The notes under the pieces were generated by a model. That model did no database searches and had not been told where the DNA came from. It saw nothing but the letters and a program-made list of their open reading frames with translations. A stretch of 64,000 bases of DNA from Hyphomicrobiales bacterium (GTDB lineage Bacteria > Pseudomonadota > Alphaproteobacteria > Rhizobiales > Beijerinckiaceae): NCBI GenBank assembly GCA_017302635.1, contig JAFLCX010000002.1, positions 930,975-994,974 of the forward strand. Direction: 5' to 3'. This document shows positions 35,473-43,626 of this stretch, in pieces. Position 1 is the first letter of the stretch, and each line of letters begins with the position of its first letter. The position numbers and the translations under genes were made by a program.

Positions 35473-36648
35473 ATGAAAAAAATCTGGGCGGCCGCATGCC
35501 TTGCGGCAACGTTGGCGTTTTCGCCCGCACAGGGGCAGACGCTCCTGACAGAGAAGAAAACCTTCGAAATTCCGAGCTTCACCACACAATCCGGGCGCGC
35601 GCTGAAGAACGTGAAGGTCGGCTGGGAGAGTTACGGCACGCTCAATGCCGATAAATCCAATGCCATTCTCATCGCGCATTTCTTCTCGGCGAACAGCCAC
35701 GCTGCTGGCAAATACAAGGAAAGCGACGCAGCGCCCGGCTATTGGGATTCGATCATCGGCCCCGGCAAGGTGATTGATACCAATCGCTATTTCGTGATGT
35801 CGGTCGATAGCCTCGTGAACCTCAACACGGGTGACCCGAACACGATCACCACCGGTCCGGCCTCGATCAACCCCGATACCGGCAAGCCCTACGGGATGGA
35901 TTTCCCGATCGTCACCATCCGTGATTTCATCGAGGTGCAGCGCCTGCTGGCGGATCAGCTTGGCATCCAGCGCTTTCAGCTCGTCGCCGGGGCTTCAATG
36001 GGCGCATTGCAGACCTTCGAATGGGCCGCGAGTTATCCCGACAGGGTGGCGCGAGCCATGCCGGTGATCGCGTTCGGCGAGGCGGATGCCAATCTCATCG
36101 CCTGGCTTGATATCTGGGCCTCGCCCATCCGCCTCGATCCGAACTGGAACAAGGGCGATTATTACGGCAAGACGCCGCCGAATGAGGGGCTGGCGACTGC
36201 GCTGAAAATCGTCACCCTGCACGCCCAGCATTGGGATTGGGCGAACAAGACCTTTGGTCGGAAATGGGCGAAAGAGGGTGAAAACCCCGCCGCCGGTTTC
36301 GACAAGCGCTTCCAGATCGAGACCGTGCTCGACAATGCCGGTGCGGCACGAGCGAAGGTTTCGGATGCGAATCACTTCCTTTATCTCGTGAAGGCGAACC
36401 AGCTCTTCGTCGCGGGGGGTGGAACGCTTGATGAGGGCGCAAAGAAGATCAAGGCGCCGGTGCTCCTCATCCATTCGCCGAAAGACCTCGTCTTTCCGCC
36501 CGGCGGGGTGGATAGCACGGCGGCCAAACTCAAGGCGGCGGGCGTATCCGTGCAGCAGGTGCAGTTGCAGGGCGATCGCGGCCATCTCGATGGCGTGCTC
36601 AACATCAAGCAGGCTGAGGGCGCGATCCGCGATTTTCTCGCGAAGTGA
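35473..36648 (+). CDS. secreted MetX-like alpha/beta hydrolase
   Basis: A 391-residue alpha/beta hydrolase of the homoserine O-acetyltransferase (MetX) family. It has an N-terminal signal peptide (residues ~1-21, ending in AQGQ). The nucleophile elbow GASMGAL, the Asp of HSPKDLV and the His of GDRGHLDG form a complete triad. True MetX is cytoplasmic, so this exported homologue probably acts on another ester or acyl substrate. GGGGAGGAC precedes the ATG. No methionine genes are adjacent. Confidence 0.8.
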   Translation: MKKIWAAACLAATLAFSPAQGQTLLTEKKTFEIPSFTTQSGRALKNVKVGWESYGTLNADKSNAILIAHFFSANSHAAGKYKESDAAPGYWDSIIGPGKVIDTNRYFVMSVDSLVNLNTGDPNTITTGPASINPDTGKPYGMDFPIVTIRDFIEVQRLLADQLGIQRFQLVAGASMGALQTFEWAASYPDRVARAMPVIAFGEADANLIAWLDIWASPIRLDPNWNKGDYYGKTPPNEGLATALKIVTLHAQHWDWANKTFGRKWAKEGENPAAGFDKRFQIETVLDNAGAARAKVSDANHFLYLVKANQLFVAGGGTLDEGAKKIKAPVLLIHSPKDLVFPPGGVDSTAAKLKAAGVSVQQVQLQGDRGHLDGVLNIKQAEGAIRDFLAK

Positions 36649-36702
36649 CGCGGTCGCTCTCGACGCGGTGATCCGGCGGGGGTAACGAGAAAGGGCTTCG
36701 CG

Positions 36703-37449
36703 ATGACGCCCGATCCTGCCCCCGATTCCGAATCTCCTTGGCCTGCCGCGCGCCGTGGCATCCGTGATGCCGCGGGTCTTCCTGCCCTCATGCTGATGGC
36801 TTCCCTGATCGGGGTCGGCGGCCTTGCGCGCGACGTCGGCTACCCAATGGGGGCGGGGGTTCTCTCCACCATCCTCATCTGGGCGGCGCCAGGGCAGATG
36901 GTGATGTTCGGCGCGATTGCGGCCGGCGCGGCCTTGCCCGCTGTGGCGATCGCCGTCTCGCTTTCCTCGATCCGGTTCCTGCCGATGTGCGTCGCTTTGC
37001 TGCCGATGCTGCGCCGGCCCGGCACGCCCACCTGGCTGCTGCTGCTGATCGCGCATTACGTCGCGATCACGGCCTGGGTGCATTCGATGCGCGTACTGCC
37101 CGATATGCCGATCGAGGCGCGTATTCCTTATTTTCTCGGATTCGCGAACACCGTGCTCATCGCCGCGACCCTCGCGACAGGCGCAGGCTATTATCTGATC
37201 GGGCAACTGCCGACAGCCTTTGCCGCGGGGTTGCTGCTCACCTCGCCGCTGTTTTTTCTGGTGAATATGGTTGCTTCCGCTCGTCAGACGATCGACTGGC
37301 TGGCTTTGGGACTTGGCTTCGGCCTCGCCCCATTCGCGATTGCCGTCGTGCCTGCCGGACTTGATCTGCTGGTCGAGGGGCTCGTGGGCGGAACGCTGGC
37401 CTATCTGGTGCATCGGATCTTGCGTGCCCGCCGCGAGGCGAGACGATGA
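36703..37449 (+). CDS. azlC: AzlC family branched-chain amino acid exporter, large subunit
   Basis: A 248-residue membrane protein with about 7 helices, of the AzlC/YgaZ family. AzlC with AzlD exports branched-chain amino acids or similar compounds. GIRDAAGLPALMLMASLIGVGG and APGQMVMFGAIAAGAALPAVAIAVSLSSIRFLPMC are diagnostic. Its stop overlaps azlD by 4 bases. In a neighbourhood with leucine catabolism genes its substrate may be a branched-chain amino acid, but that is inference. Confidence 0.88.
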   Translation: MTPDPAPDSESPWPAARRGIRDAAGLPALMLMASLIGVGGLARDVGYPMGAGVLSTILIWAAPGQMVMFGAIAAGAALPAVAIAVSLSSIRFLPMCVALLPMLRRPGTPTWLLLLIAHYVAITAWVHSMRVLPDMPIEARIPYFLGFANTVLIAATLATGAGYYLIGQLPTAFAAGLLLTSPLFFLVNMVASARQTIDWLALGLGFGLAPFAIAVVPAGLDLLVEGLVGGTLAYLVHRILRARREARR

Positions 37450-37805
37450 TTGCAGCGCTGGAATTCTACACCGGAGGACTCTGGCCCTATCTTGTGGTGA
37501 TCCTGTTCGGGTTTCTGCCGAGTGAAATCTGGCGCTGGATGGCGGTTTTTCTCTCTCAAGGCATCCGGGAGGATGCTGAAATCCTCGTCTGGGTACGGGC
37601 GGTTGCCAGTGCCTTGCTCGCGGGCGTGGTCGCGAAACTCGTGCTGACTCCCACGGGGGCGCTGGCGACCATTCCGCTGTTCTGGCGTATCGCATCCCTT
37701 GTCGCTGGCGTGGCCGGGTTTTACCTCGCGCGACGCTCGATTCTCGCGGGCGTGATTGCGGGCGAGATCGTATTGATCAGCGCAGGCCTTTATTTCAGCG
37801 GTTGA
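37446..37805 (+). CDS. azlD: AzlD family small membrane subunit
   Basis: A 119-residue protein with four hydrophobic helices, the small partner of AzlC (YgaH-like). FLPSEIWRWMAVFLSQGI is the typical N-terminal signature. It starts in the azlC stop codon, so translation is coupled. Its 3' end overlaps the tail of the convergent exported-protein gene by 11 bases. Confidence 0.85.
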   Translation: MIAALEFYTGGLWPYLVVILFGFLPSEIWRWMAVFLSQGIREDAEILVWVRAVASALLAGVVAKLVLTPTGALATIPLFWRIASLVAGVAGFYLARRSILAGVIAGEIVLISAGLYFSG

Positions 37806-38268
37806 TGCGCAACAGTTGGCGCAGGCCGGGGCCTGAGCGCGGGCGGATGTCCGTGATCAGCCAATCGCCGCTGGTGACGTCGAAATCGAACGTGATCAGC
37901 CGCTCATCCTTTCCGTGGCTGAACCGCGCGGTGACGCTGGCGCGCTTCTCGCTCATGAATTCAGGAATATCCACGATGATGCGTGTCACGGGCCGGTCTG
38001 GCTCGGCAATCGGATCGGAGGCGATATCGGTGCGGCGGAGTGCATCCTGAAGGCGCGGCACAAGAGGCATCGACTCAAGCGCGATCGGCCTGCCGTCGCG
38101 GTGGCTCACGAGAATGCGCAGCACAATCGCCTCCGGTGATTCGACCGGCGGTCTCTGGACCAGCGCGGGATGAGCGCGCCTTTGTGCGATAACCGGAGTG
38201 CAGGCCAGAGCGAGGAGCACGCCCCCGATCATCATCCGCCGACCGGGCAATGTGGTCATGAGCTTCAC
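37795..38268 (-). CDS. exported hypothetical protein
   Basis: A 157-residue protein with a signal peptide (MMIGGVLLALACTPVIA, cleavage near AQRR). The mature part is beta-rich with an ending LITDIRPRSGPGLRQLL, similar to small periplasmic DUF3828-type proteins, but I do not assign a family. Its start overlaps the HIT gene stop (ATGA), so it is translated from the HIT transcript. A lone Cys near LALACTP could be a lipobox, but the following residue pattern is weak. Confidence 0.65.
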   Translation of the reverse strand: MKLMTTLPGRRMMIGGVLLALACTPVIAQRRAHPALVQRPPVESPEAIVLRILVSHRDGRPIALESMPLVPRLQDALRRTDIASDPIAEPDRPVTRIIVDIPEFMSEKRASVTARFSHGKDERLITFDFDVTSGDWLITDIRPRSGPGLRQLLRINR

Positions 38269-38708
38269 ATGCCCACAAGGGCCGCGCGGATTTTCTCGGC
38301 TTGTGCCGCAAGCACGCTCATGTCGCCGCGCGGGGCAGGGTGGCGTTGCAGCCCTTCGCCCTCATGGCGAGGCAGGATGTGGAAATGCAGGTGGAACACT
38401 TCCTGCCCGCCGGCACTTTCCGAAAATTGCTGGAGCGTGATGCCATCAGCCTCCAGCGCGGCTTTGGCGGCGAGGGCGATTTTCTGGACATTGACGATCA
38501 GGCGCGAGAGCGCCTCGGGCGGGCAATCGAGCAGGTTGCGCGCTTCCGCCTTGGGGATCACGAGGCAATGGCCGGGCGAACGGGGCATGATGTCCATGAA
38601 GGCGAGCGTGTGCTCGTCCTCGAAAATCTTGAAACAGGGGATTTCGCCCCGCAGGATCTTCGCGAAGATGTTCTGGTTGTCATACGGAGGCATGGTGATC
38701 AAACTCAT
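38265..38708 (-). CDS. HIT family nucleotide hydrolase
   Basis: Histidine triad protein (147 aa) with the active site HLHFHI near the C-terminal half. HIT proteins hydrolyse or transfer nucleotidyl groups from AMP-lysine, Ap4A and similar. Start near MSLITMPPYD (38708); neither this nor MPELSF upstream has a clear ribosome site. The stop overlaps the following exported-protein gene. Confidence 0.85.
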   Translation of the reverse strand: MSLITMPPYDNQNIFAKILRGEIPCFKIFEDEHTLAFMDIMPRSPGHCLVIPKAEARNLLDCPPEALSRLIVNVQKIALAAKAALEADGITLQQFSESAGGQEVFHLHFHILPRHEGEGLQRHPAPRGDMSVLAAQAEKIRAALVGM

Positions 38709-38774
38709 GTTTTGAAACGACAATTCCGGCAACTATGCCGGAATTGCGAGCTTCTGTCCGTGGATAGGCTGAAC

Positions 38775-39122
38775 TCAGTAATAGCGCACGTAACGCCGAC
38801 GGACATAGACCCTGCGGCGCGGCCGGACATAAACCCTGCGGCGCGGCGCGACATAAACCCGGCGACGCACATAGACCGGACGGCGATAGACCCGCCGGCG
38901 GTAATAATACTGCGTCTCGAGCGCCTCGGGCTTCTCGCTATCCGGGGCCAGGTCCTGAACGGGCTCAGGCGTGGTCTCCGGTATCGAGGGCGTGGCGGGC
39001 TCAAAAGGCGCGGCCTCGGCCTGCCCCGGCATCAGAAGCGTACCTCCTGCAATCGCAGCGGCTCCGACACCAAGCATCATCCGCAGGATCGAGCGGCGTT
39101 CATAGACGGGTTTTTCTGTCAT
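38775..39122 (-). CDS. exported Arg/Tyr/Val-rich small protein
   Basis: A 115-residue protein with a signal sequence containing RRSILRMMLGVGAAAIAGG (Tat-like RR) and cleavage after AEA. An acidic Pro-rich middle is followed by a C-terminal tail of repeated R-R-R-V-Y-V units (RRRVYV, RPRRRVYV, RRRYVRYY). GGGGGAAGTC lies directly before the ATG at 39122. The tail would be strongly cationic and beta-prone. Function unknown; a related Arg/Tyr/Pro-rich exported protein is at 60510. Confidence 0.7.
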   Translation of the reverse strand: MTEKPVYERRSILRMMLGVGAAAIAGGTLLMPGQAEAAPFEPATPSIPETTPEPVQDLAPDSEKPEALETQYYYRRRVYRRPVYVRRRVYVAPRRRVYVRPRRRVYVRRRYVRYY

Positions 39123-39212
39123 GACTTCCCCCTTTTTCGCTGGTTGGAAGCGTCGCCTCGCGACTCTCCGCGCCGGACATCCTGCGCCCATTGGCGCGGG
39201 CTGGCAACTGCT

Positions 39213-40520
39213 TCAGGGGGCGCGACGGAACGGTGTGAGGGCCTCGAGTTCCGCCTGTGCTTCATGCACGGCCTCGCGCTCCCGCACGAGGTAGTCGGCC
39301 ACGGCCCGCTGGAAGCGCGGATCGGTGAAACGATGCATCGAGATGGTTTTCACCGGGCGATAGCCGCGCGCGAGCTTGTGCTCTCCTTGCGCTCCGGCCT
39401 CGACGCGGGAGAGCCCGTGAGCGAGCGCGAAGTCGATGGCCTGATAATAACAAAGCTCGAAATGCAGGAATGGATGATGCTCGATGGCGCCCCAGTTGCG
39501 CCCGTAAAGCGTGTTTGCTCCGATGAAATTCAGTGCACCGGCAACGTATCGCCCGTCGCGTTTCGCCATGATCAGCAGGATTTTCTCGGCCATACGCTCG
39601 CCGACAAGGCTGAAAAACCGGCGCGTGAGATAGGGCGAGCCCCATTTGCGGCTGCCCGTATCCATATAGAAAGCGAAGAATGCGTCCCAATGCTCCTCGC
39701 GCAGATCGCTCCCCGTCAGCCATTCCACGCTGATGCCGTTGGCGAGGGCATCGCGCCTTTCGCGTTTCAGGCCTTTGCGCTTGCGCGAGGCGAGGGTGCC
39801 GAGGAAATCGGCAAAGTCCCGCGCACCACGGGCTTCGAAATGGAATTGCTGGTCGTTGCGCTCGATGTATCCGGCTTCGAGAAAAGACCGGCGATCCCGT
39901 GGTGTCACGAAGGTTGCGTGCACGCTCGATGCACTGAGCCGCGTACGCAAGGCCTCCAGCCCCGCGATCAGGCCTTCCCGCGTACCCTCGTCACCATCCG
40001 GTACGAGGATTCTCCGGCCCGTGGCAGGCGTGAACGGCACGCTGACCTGTAGTTTGGGGTAGTAGGCCTCGCCGGCGCGGTGATAGGCCTCGGCGAAAGC
40101 GTGATCGAACACATACTCGCCGCGCGAATGGCTCTTGGCATAGGCCGGAATGGCGCCGATGGCGTGGCCTCTCTCATCGCGCGCGAGAAGATGCAGCGGA
40201 GTCCAGCCGGTGCGACCACCGACTGACCCCGACTCCTCCAATGAGGAGAGAAAAGCGTGTGTGAGGAAAGGGTTGGCCCCGTCTTCCTCAGTGGGAGATT
40301 CCTCGACTTCGATTGATGATTCATCTTCCTCAGATCGAGAGTCCGGCGCTTGAAGCTCCGATTCCGGCGCGGAGCCAGTCGACTGAGACGCACGCGGCAT
40401 CCCGTTCAAAAACTGCGGATTTTCTTCCTCAGACGATCCTCGACTGAGCCGATCCCATTCCGCAGCTTCGAGGCCCGAAAGCGAGGGGAGAATTTCGATC
40501 GACAGCGGCTTCCGGCTCAT
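39213..40520 (-). CDS. DUF482/GNAT-like peptidoglycan acyltransferase with acidic insertion
   Basis: A 435-residue protein of the DUF482 (FemX-like GNAT) family. After ~27 residues (SIEILPSLSGLEAAEWDRLS) there is a low-complexity acidic block (residues ~28-83, runs of SEEE, SEEDE and TEED), then the family core resumes at NPFLTHAFLSSLEESGS. RKRKGLKRERR and GRNWGAIEHHPFLHFELCYY are the core's conserved sites. The enzyme probably modifies a cell-wall or peptide substrate. It is a single gene on the minus strand, 18 bases past which the Arg/Tyr-rich gene region begins. Confidence 0.75.
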   Translation of the reverse strand: MSRKPLSIEILPSLSGLEAAEWDRLSRGSSEEENPQFLNGMPRASQSTGSAPESELQAPDSRSEEDESSIEVEESPTEEDGANPFLTHAFLSSLEESGSVGGRTGWTPLHLLARDERGHAIGAIPAYAKSHSRGEYVFDHAFAEAYHRAGEAYYPKLQVSVPFTPATGRRILVPDGDEGTREGLIAGLEALRTRLSASSVHATFVTPRDRRSFLEAGYIERNDQQFHFEARGARDFADFLGTLASRKRKGLKRERRDALANGISVEWLTGSDLREEHWDAFFAFYMDTGSRKWGSPYLTRRFFSLVGERMAEKILLIMAKRDGRYVAGALNFIGANTLYGRNWGAIEHHPFLHFELCYYQAIDFALAHGLSRVEAGAQGEHKLARGYRPVKTISMHRFTDPRFQRAVADYLVREREAVHEAQAELEALTPFRRAP

Positions 40521-40575
40521 GATCGCAAGTTAGGCCCGGCGCGCGTTGCCCGCCAGAGGCGCATCGTCACATTCA

Positions 40576-41340
40576 TCAAGCCGGGCGAAAACCTTCGAAG
40601 ACGATCTGGTCGATATGTGGTTTTGCGCGCGCCGCTTCCTCAGTTGAGCGGATGGTCCAGCTCATCACAGGCAGGCCGAGTTGGCTGCGACACAGATAGG
40701 GGGCGGCGGAGGGGAGATCCTTGTGGTTCCACGAGAGGAAGTCGGGGCGCGTTTCGGCAAAATGCAGCAGGTTCGCGAGCGCATGCTTTTCCTGCGCCGA
40801 GAGCCCGGCATAATCGGAGTATTCGTACTGTGCCATCGCGACGATCCCGAGCTTTTGCTTCACACCGGCCGTCCGCAAGGCGCAGACCATGGCCGGGTCG
40901 AAACTTTTCAGCACCAACGGACCGGCATAATCGTGCACCAAGGCTGCGATGCGCTCGCAGATGGCCGTGTTGCCGTCGAAACCACTTTTCACCTCCACAA
41001 CAAGCGGTTGACGTCCCTCGACCTGCATCAGCAACTCGCCGAGGCTCTGGATACGATCAGCGCAGCTTCTGAACTCGACCTGCCGCAGGCGATCTGCGCT
41101 CATCGCATCGACGCGGCCGACGGAATGCGTCAGACGGTCGAGCGTGTAATCGTGGAAGACCATCGCTTCGCCATCAGCCGAGGCCTGAATGTCGCATTCC
41201 ATGCCGAAGCGGTGATGCAGAGCCGCAGCGAAGGCGGATCGCGTGTTCTCGATCACGCCATGCGCGGCGTCATGCAGGCCGCGATGTGCGACCGGCACGG
41301 CGAAAACGGCAGCGAGGGCCGGATCGGTGATCACGCTCAC
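40576..41340 (-). CDS. glycerophosphodiester phosphodiesterase
   Basis: A 254-residue GDPD, hydrolysing glycerophosphodiesters to glycerol-3-phosphate and an alcohol. The TIM-barrel metal site is visible: AHRG (His19, Arg20), the E-x-D of MECDIQ (Glu48, Asp50) and the His63-Asp64 of FHDYTLDR, with VEVK further on. No signal peptide, so it is cytoplasmic. Its start overlaps the RidA gene stop by 4 bases. Confidence 0.9.
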   Translation of the reverse strand: MSVITDPALAAVFAVPVAHRGLHDAAHGVIENTRSAFAAALHHRFGMECDIQASADGEAMVFHDYTLDRLTHSVGRVDAMSADRLRQVEFRSCADRIQSLGELLMQVEGRQPLVVEVKSGFDGNTAICERIAALVHDYAGPLVLKSFDPAMVCALRTAGVKQKLGIVAMAQYEYSDYAGLSAQEKHALANLLHFAETRPDFLSWNHKDLPSAAPYLCRSQLGLPVMSWTIRSTEEAARAKPHIDQIVFEGFRPA

Positions 41341-41807
41341 GAAACCTCGAACATGGCATCGACCTCAACGACCACATCACCGGGCAGGACCGGCACGCCG
41401 ATGGTGGTGCGCGCGTGCTTGCCGGCCTCACCGAGCGCGCCGACCATCAGATCGGAAGCGCCGTTCATCACCTGCGCATGGCCGGTGAAATCCGGTGTCG
41501 AGGCGATGAACCCGCCAAGCCGCAGGCAGGCACCGATCCGGTCGAGATCGCCCAACGCGGCCTTGGCTTGTGCCAGCAGGTTCACGGCGCAGAATTTCGC
41601 GGCCTCGCGCGCATCCTCCACCGAGACATTGGCACCCAGCTTGCCCTTGTGCTTCTCGGCGATCGTGCCATCCGGCCCGATGCAGAGCTGCCCCGCGATG
41701 ATGAGCAGATTGCCGGAACGCCGAAACGGCACGTAATTCGCGACAGGAACGGCGGGGGTCGGCAAGGTGATGCCGAGTTCGCGCAGGCGGCTTTCGATGG
41801 CGGACAT
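41337..41807 (-). CDS. RidA/YjgF-type protein (longer subclass)
   Basis: A 156-residue member of the YjgF/YER057c/UK114 family with a longer N-terminus. VPFRRSGNLLIIAGQLC, then GPDGTIAEKHKGKLGANVSVEDAREAAKFCAVNLLAQAKAALGDLDRI, are characteristic of this subclass, whose activity is unproved. The start MSAIESRL (41807) has GGAG nine bases upstream. It is translationally coupled to the GDPD gene. Confidence 0.82.
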   Translation of the reverse strand: MSAIESRLRELGITLPTPAVPVANYVPFRRSGNLLIIAGQLCIGPDGTIAEKHKGKLGANVSVEDAREAAKFCAVNLLAQAKAALGDLDRIGACLRLGGFIASTPDFTGHAQVMNGASDLMVGALGEAGKHARTTIGVPVLPGDVVVEVDAMFEVS

Positions 41808-41946
41808 GGTGACAAACTCCGAAGTCAAAACACGGATCACGTTATTGTCATGGTCATGAGGCGATTCTCAAGGCGAGAATGCCGTTATTTCGCCACGCGA
41901 CGCGGCTTTGTGACGTCGGACACGGACAAGGAAAGGTTTGCGGCAC

Positions 41947-42795
41947 ATGCGGATCGGGCGGCGCGAAATTCTGGGGGGTATGGCAGCGAGCCTCGCCATG
42001 GGGGCGGGGCTTGCACAGGCCCAGATTGTCAATCCGGCCACCGTGCTCCAGCCGCATCGGATCGCTTACGAGGTCTCGCTCGGGCCTAGAGGTGCGTCGC
42101 AAAGCATTTCCGGAGCGCGGGGGCTGATGGTGCTCGAATTCACCGGCTCGGCCTGCGACGGCTACGCCACGAGTTTCAGGCAGGTTGTCGAATTGCTGGA
42201 TGCCGATGGCTCGGCGCGGAACATGGATTTCCGGGTCACCCTGTTCGAGGATGCCGATGCGAAGCGCTTCCGCTTCGCCATGCTCAACCGCATGCAGGGT
42301 GAAGTTCTGCGCGATGCCGACGGCGAGGCTCGCCGCCGCGCCGATGGTTCGCTCTCCGTGATCATGAAGAAGCCCGCCGGCAAGAAGAGCGATTTTGATG
42401 GCGACGTGCTGTTTCCCTCTGCGATGACCATCGCCATGATCGGAGCGGCGCAGAAGGGCGAGCGCAGCTATCAGGGCAAGGTCTTTGACGGCTCGGAAAG
42501 CGGCGAGAAGGTCTTCGATGTCAACGCGACGATCGGCAATAAGCTCGAAGGTGAGCGAAATCAACGGGTTGAGGAGCCTCTGCGCACGGCACAGCTGGCA
42601 GAGCTTCCGCGTTGGCCGATGACCATGACCTATTTTAACGACGAGACCGGCGACCGGGTGCCGGTCTACACCCTGCGCGCCGTGGTGTTTTCGAACGGCG
42701 TGATGGGCGACATGAACTTCCAGTTTCCGGATTTCTCGCTTCTGGCACGCGCCGTGAAATACGAGCCGCTCAAGGCCGATCCCTGTCCGCGCTGA
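41947..42795 (+). CDS. eipB: cell envelope integrity protein EipB (DUF1849)
   Basis: A 282-residue periplasmic protein with a signal peptide (RREILGGMAASLAMGAGLAQA). The DUF1849 landmarks are PHRIAYEVSL, EFTGSACDGYATSFRQVVEL and LFPSAMTIAMI. EipB in Brucella is a beta-spiral protein needed for envelope integrity under stress. The ATG at 41947 is preferred over an in-frame TTG at 41938; GGAAAGG lies upstream. It is divergent from the RidA gene. Confidence 0.85.
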   Translation: MRIGRREILGGMAASLAMGAGLAQAQIVNPATVLQPHRIAYEVSLGPRGASQSISGARGLMVLEFTGSACDGYATSFRQVVELLDADGSARNMDFRVTLFEDADAKRFRFAMLNRMQGEVLRDADGEARRRADGSLSVIMKKPAGKKSDFDGDVLFPSAMTIAMIGAAQKGERSYQGKVFDGSESGEKVFDVNATIGNKLEGERNQRVEEPLRTAQLAELPRWPMTMTYFNDETGDRVPVYTLRAVVFSNGVMGDMNFQFPDFSLLARAVKYEPLKADPCPR

Positions 42796-42802
42796 GCGGT
42801 TT

Positions 42803-43072
42803 TCACATCCGCGCCAGGGCGGCACTCGCCGCCGCGATCGTCTCCGGCTGGGCACCATGATGAGCGGCGAAGGCGAGCATGAGGCTCTCATCATTCATCA
42901 GGTAGTCGAGAACCGAGGCGAGGAAGCGCGGTTCACTGGCAGCCTGCCGCAGGGTTGCCGGGCTGAGCCCGGTCATATCCAGAAAGCGCGACAGCCGGGC
43001 AGGGTCCTCGGCCAGAAAGCCCAGCGCGCCGATGGCGATGATTTCGGGGTCGGCAGAAGTGGGTTTGGCCAT
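42803..43072 (-). CDS. DUF3572 family protein
   Basis: An 89-residue alphaproteobacterial DUF3572 protein: ADPEIIAIGALGFLAEDPARLSRFLDMTGLSPATLRQAASEPRFLASVLDYLMNDESLMLAF is typical in pattern. Helical and soluble; function unknown. The start at 43072 (MAKPTSAD) is chosen over MVSQPL at 43111. It is divergent from divK, the usual DUF3572 position. Confidence 0.82.
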   Translation of the reverse strand: MAKPTSADPEIIAIGALGFLAEDPARLSRFLDMTGLSPATLRQAASEPRFLASVLDYLMNDESLMLAFAAHHGAQPETIAAASAALARM

Positions 43073-43245
43073 CGCGATTCGCGCCTTTCCGGGTAAGGGT
43101 TGTGAAACCATGCTCGTAACGAGAGGCTTCGCCTGCGTCGAGGGGCCGAGCGCTTACCGTTTGGTTCATCCCTTCCACTTACAACCTGAAGGAGGGACCA
43201 GGGAGCTTGCAGGACGCGGGCGCCCGAAACCGGGATGGGTAAGCG

Positions 43246-43626
43246 ATGCCGAAGACCGTTCTCATCGTTGAGGACAACGACCTCAACATGAAGCTCTTCA
43301 ATGACCTGCTCGAGGCGCATGGCTATGCGACCTTGAAGACACGGCTGGGTCTCGAAGGTTTCGAACTGGCGCGGACACATCGCCCGGACCTTATCCTGAT
43401 GGACATCCAGCTGCCGGAAGTCTCCGGCATGGATGTCATCCGGCTTCTCAAGGAAGACGACGAACTCCGCTCCATTCCGGTGATTGCGATCACGGCCTTC
43501 GCAATGAAGGGCGACGAGGAGAAAATCCGGCAATCGGGCTGTGAGGGCTACCTCTCGAAACCGATTTCGGTCGTCAAGTTCATCGAAACCATTCGCAGCT
43601 TCATCGACCAGGACCGCCAGAAATGA
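43246..43626 (+). CDS. divK: single-domain response regulator DivK
   Basis: A 126-residue receiver domain that in alphaproteobacteria relays cell-cycle and polarity signals between PleC, DivJ and DivL/CckA. It keeps the acidic pocket (Glu9, Asp10), phospho-acceptor Asp53 ([11 protein letters not shown]), Thr in AITAFAMKG and Lys in SKPISV. It is followed by pleD with a 4-base overlap (ATGA), the conserved operon. Confidence 0.95.
   Translation: MPKTVLIVEDNDLNMKLFNDLLEAHGYATLKTRLGLEGFELARTHRPDLILMDIQLPEVSGMDVIRLLKEDDELRSIPVIAITAFAMKGDEEKIRQSGCEGYLSKPISVVKFIETIRSFIDQDRQK

Noticed and set aside
35995-37695. A 566-residue minus-strand frame opposite the MetX-like gene and azlC
   Set aside because: It runs across two conserved genes and is Arg/Gln/His rich without a domain.
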